A stretch of 64,000 bases of DNA from Chitinophagaceae bacterium. Lineage in GTDB: Bacteria > Bacteroidota > Bacteroidia > Chitinophagales > Chitinophagaceae. The DNA lies in contig JADKKH010000001.1 of the NCBI GenBank assembly GCA_016720585.1, forward strand, positions 248,001-312,000, in the 5' to 3' direction. The position numbers were made by a program, and so were the translations under genes. The notes below the pieces were generated by a model, which was not told where the DNA came from, searched no databases, and saw only the letters and a program-made list of their open reading frames with translations. Shown piece by piece: positions 63,701 to 64,000 of the stretch (positions within the stretch are counted from its first letter, which is position 1; every line of letters begins with the position of its first letter).

Positions 63701-64000
63701 AGTGGAAGATCTGATTAAAGCTGAAGTGAATGTAAAAGAGATAGAATATCTGAACCCGGATAATACATTTATCAGCAAAAAAATAAAGCCCAATTTCGTT
63801 GCCCTTGGTAAAAAACTTGGTCCGAAGATGAAGGCCGTTTCCACTTCATTGGCAGCATTTACACAGGAAGACATTGCCCGGTTGGAAAAAGAAGGTCAAT
63901 ATAATTTGTCAATTGATGGCGAACCTGTAATATTACAGCTTGCCGATGTGGACATCAGCAGTGAAGATATTCCGGGCTGGACGGTAGCCAATAAAGGCAG
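60741..64000 (+). CDS. ileS: isoleucyl-tRNA synthetase with five in-frame palindromic elements, 3' end beyond the window
   Basis: Open from ATG 60741 to the window end, 1086 residues so far. It charges tRNA-Ile and edits Val-tRNA-Ile. Hallmarks: EGPPSANGMPGIHHV (HIGH motif), WTTTPWTLPSN (editing site), WFDSGAMPYAQWG, AEGVDQTRGWFY, and NKMSKRLGN (KMSKS motif). Five palindromic elements are read in frame: ASPNPSAGGAY, SPSPTGEGWGEA, SLPFRGDLEGLD, a longer one with SSPLRMPDPAKWAGEGQ, and PPTGGRGAIDL. The first two flank about 50 bases placed directly before FFLAWTTTPWT. No stop codon interrupts the frame, so the gene appears intact. Confidence 0.95.
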   Translation, partial: MSAKYKEFSGLNLPAFEAELLARWTENQAFEKSVSLREGAVPFVFYEGPPSANGMPGIHHVISRTMKDLVCRYKTMKGFQVKRKGGWDTHGLPIELGVEKELGITKEDIGKKISVEDYNKKCREAVLRYKDKWDDITRKMGYWVDLDDPYITFKNEYIETLWWILSELYKKGLLYESVSIQPYSPAAGTGLSSHELNQPGTYKDVKDTSAVAMFKASPNPSAGGAYSNPAINNIFSAITESDKSPSPTGEGWGEAFFLAWTTTPWTLPSNLGLTVGGNIDYVLVQTFNPYLHNPIYVILAKALLGKYFKPEGENGDFENYTAEIKLVPWKIIKEFKGKDLEGCEYEQLLPYEANSLKAIEEITPGAKPFRVMVDSFVTTEDGTGIVHTAPAFGADDYKVGKKYNIGILTMVDRQGKFVEGLGEFSNRYVKNYTDDPNYVDVNVDIAVKLKKENRAFKVEKYEHNYPHCWRTDKPILYYPLDAWFIKTTAVKERMVELNKTINWKPKSTGEGRFGNWLENMVDWNLSRSRFWGTPLPIWKTEDGEEELCIGSIKELLTEANKAVNAGVVKSLPFRGDLEGLDLHKPFVDDIILVSKSGKPMKRVPDLIDVWFDSGAMPYAQWGLPKEREGMNPTKEECLTYWRSLQGSSPLRMPDPAKWAGEGQERSSWEGADYIAEGVDQTRGWFYTLHAIGVMLFDSVAYKTCVSNGLVLDKNGNKMSKRLGNVVDPFKTIETFGADATRWYLVTNASPWDNMKFDLDGIKEVQRKFFGTLYNTYQFFALYSNVDGFAFKEEYIPVAQRPEIDRWILSSLNTVIKKATAYMDDYEPTQAGRVIEDFVDEHLSNWYVRLCRRRFWKGEYEQDKICAYQTLYECLETITRLIAPISPFFSDVVFQNLNTVTGRFINADGSKVESVHHISYPDIDATEHPPTGGRGAIDLPLEERMQLAQDASSLILSLRKKTNLKVRQPLQKVLIPVLSASMKEQLLQVEDLIKAEVNVKEIEYLNPDNTFISKKIKPNFVALGKKLGPKMKAVSTSLAAFTQEDIARLEKEGQYNLSIDGEPVILQLADVDISSEDIPGWTVANKG
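61391..61415 (+). repeat. in-frame palindromic element in ileS (left of pair)
   Basis: TCCAAA then CCCCTCC (61397-61403), loop GCA, GGAGGGG (61407-61413). Read as SPNPSAGGA. Paired with the inverted copy at 61473. Confidence 0.85.
61473..61503 (-). repeat. in-frame palindromic element in ileS (right of pair)
   Basis: CCCTCTCC, loop GACA, GGAGAGGG (61473-61492), then TTGGGGTGAGG. Differs from the leuS right border at 27498 by one base over 31. Directly before the editing-domain WTTTPWT codons. Confidence 0.88.
62449..62480 (+). repeat. in-frame palindromic element in ileS (short form)
   Basis: CTCCCC, loop TTTA, GGGGAG (62451-62466), then ATTTAGAGGGGTTG. Same type as the leuS copies at 28270 and 29227. 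Read as SLPFRGDLEGL. Confidence 0.88.
62676..62753 (+). repeat. in-frame composite palindromic element in ileS
   Basis: Outer arms GGCTCCTCCCCC (62676-62687) and GGGAGGGGGCC (62743-62753). Inside lies another palindrome, CCCGCC, AAAT, GGGCGGG (62703-62719), and GAAC-GAA-GTTC near 62730. It looks like a small palindrome nested in a larger one. Confidence 0.75.
63521..63544 (+). repeat. in-frame palindromic element in ileS (minimal form)
   Basis: CCCCC, loop AACT, GGGGG (63522-63535), then CAGGGGGGC. Read as PPTGGRGAI in the C-terminal part of the synthetase. Confidence 0.75.

Overview
The window reads as chromosome of a Bacteroidota bacterium, most likely of the Chitinophagaceae or a close relative (inference from gene content). 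Supporting signs: several proteins with a type IX secretion (T9SS) C-terminal sorting domain, a TonB-dependent receptor end, families typical of the phylum (DUF3098, DUF4920, DUF5777, SprB repeats, GEVED, tricorn-like S41 peptidase), A-rich leaders instead of Shine-Dalgarno sites, and the phylum's -33 TTTG / -7 TAnnTTTG promoter. I saw no tRNA, rRNA, CRISPR array, prophage or classical IS element.

Layout. 0-8.6 kb: TonB receptor end, small membrane and periplasmic proteins, two paralogous membrane proteins with an overlapping winged-helix regulator, an ABC-2 exporter with a LolA-like protein, pdxA. 8.8-14.5 kb: two T9SS cargo genes, one with a single frameshift and one riddled with frameshifts. 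14.6-26 kb: rsmA, a 2-hydroxyacid dehydrogenase, greA with an unusual leader, a HIT protein, ruvC, a flippase-like membrane protein with a homopolymer frameshift, DUF3108, a metallo-hydrolase, an MFS carrier, uppP, DUF3098, ftsX. 26-41 kb: leuS, a tricorn-like protease, a large repeat-rich T9SS adhesin, an M23 peptidase, ruvB, a response regulator. 41-50.8 kb: HerA-like ATPase, recQ, copA-like ATPase, tsaE, alanine dehydrogenase running into a poly-G assembly artefact, an ABC ATPase, lpxA. 50.9-60.6 kb: an AraC-type regulator with a cysteine cluster, then a collinear redox set (two cytochrome c-like lipoproteins, OB-fold protein, YceI, DUF5777 barrel, SprB-repeat protein with a haem-like tail), a ChaN-like protein, a MauG-type di-haem peroxidase and DUF4920. 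60.7-64 kb: ileS, cut by the window end.

The most striking signal is a family of short GC-rich palindromic elements inserted in frame inside essential genes: four copies in leuS, five in ileS, one in recQ, and probably a collapsed one at the end of the alanine dehydrogenase gene. In leuS two copies in inverted orientation flank a complete DUF559 endonuclease-like domain (about 162 residues in all), inserted just before the TTRPDT motif of the editing domain. In ileS two inverted copies sit at the equivalent place, just before WTTTPWT. This looks like a mobile unit that keeps the host reading frame open, perhaps a nuclease-carrying element with small non-autonomous derivatives. Smaller palindromes (20 bp), heptamer tandem repeats at start codons and larger REP-like inverted repeats are also present; one 20-bp palindrome is nested precisely in a REP-like repeat.

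Regulatory observations include TAnnTTTG boxes only 4-11 nt before start codons (candidate leaderless mRNAs), an intrinsic terminator between the promoter and the start of greA, and a 10-nt Shine-Dalgarno match before greA, which is exceptional for this phylum. Several frameshifts and the poly-G run suggest local assembly errors, so broken genes here should not be read as biological decay without checking the reads.
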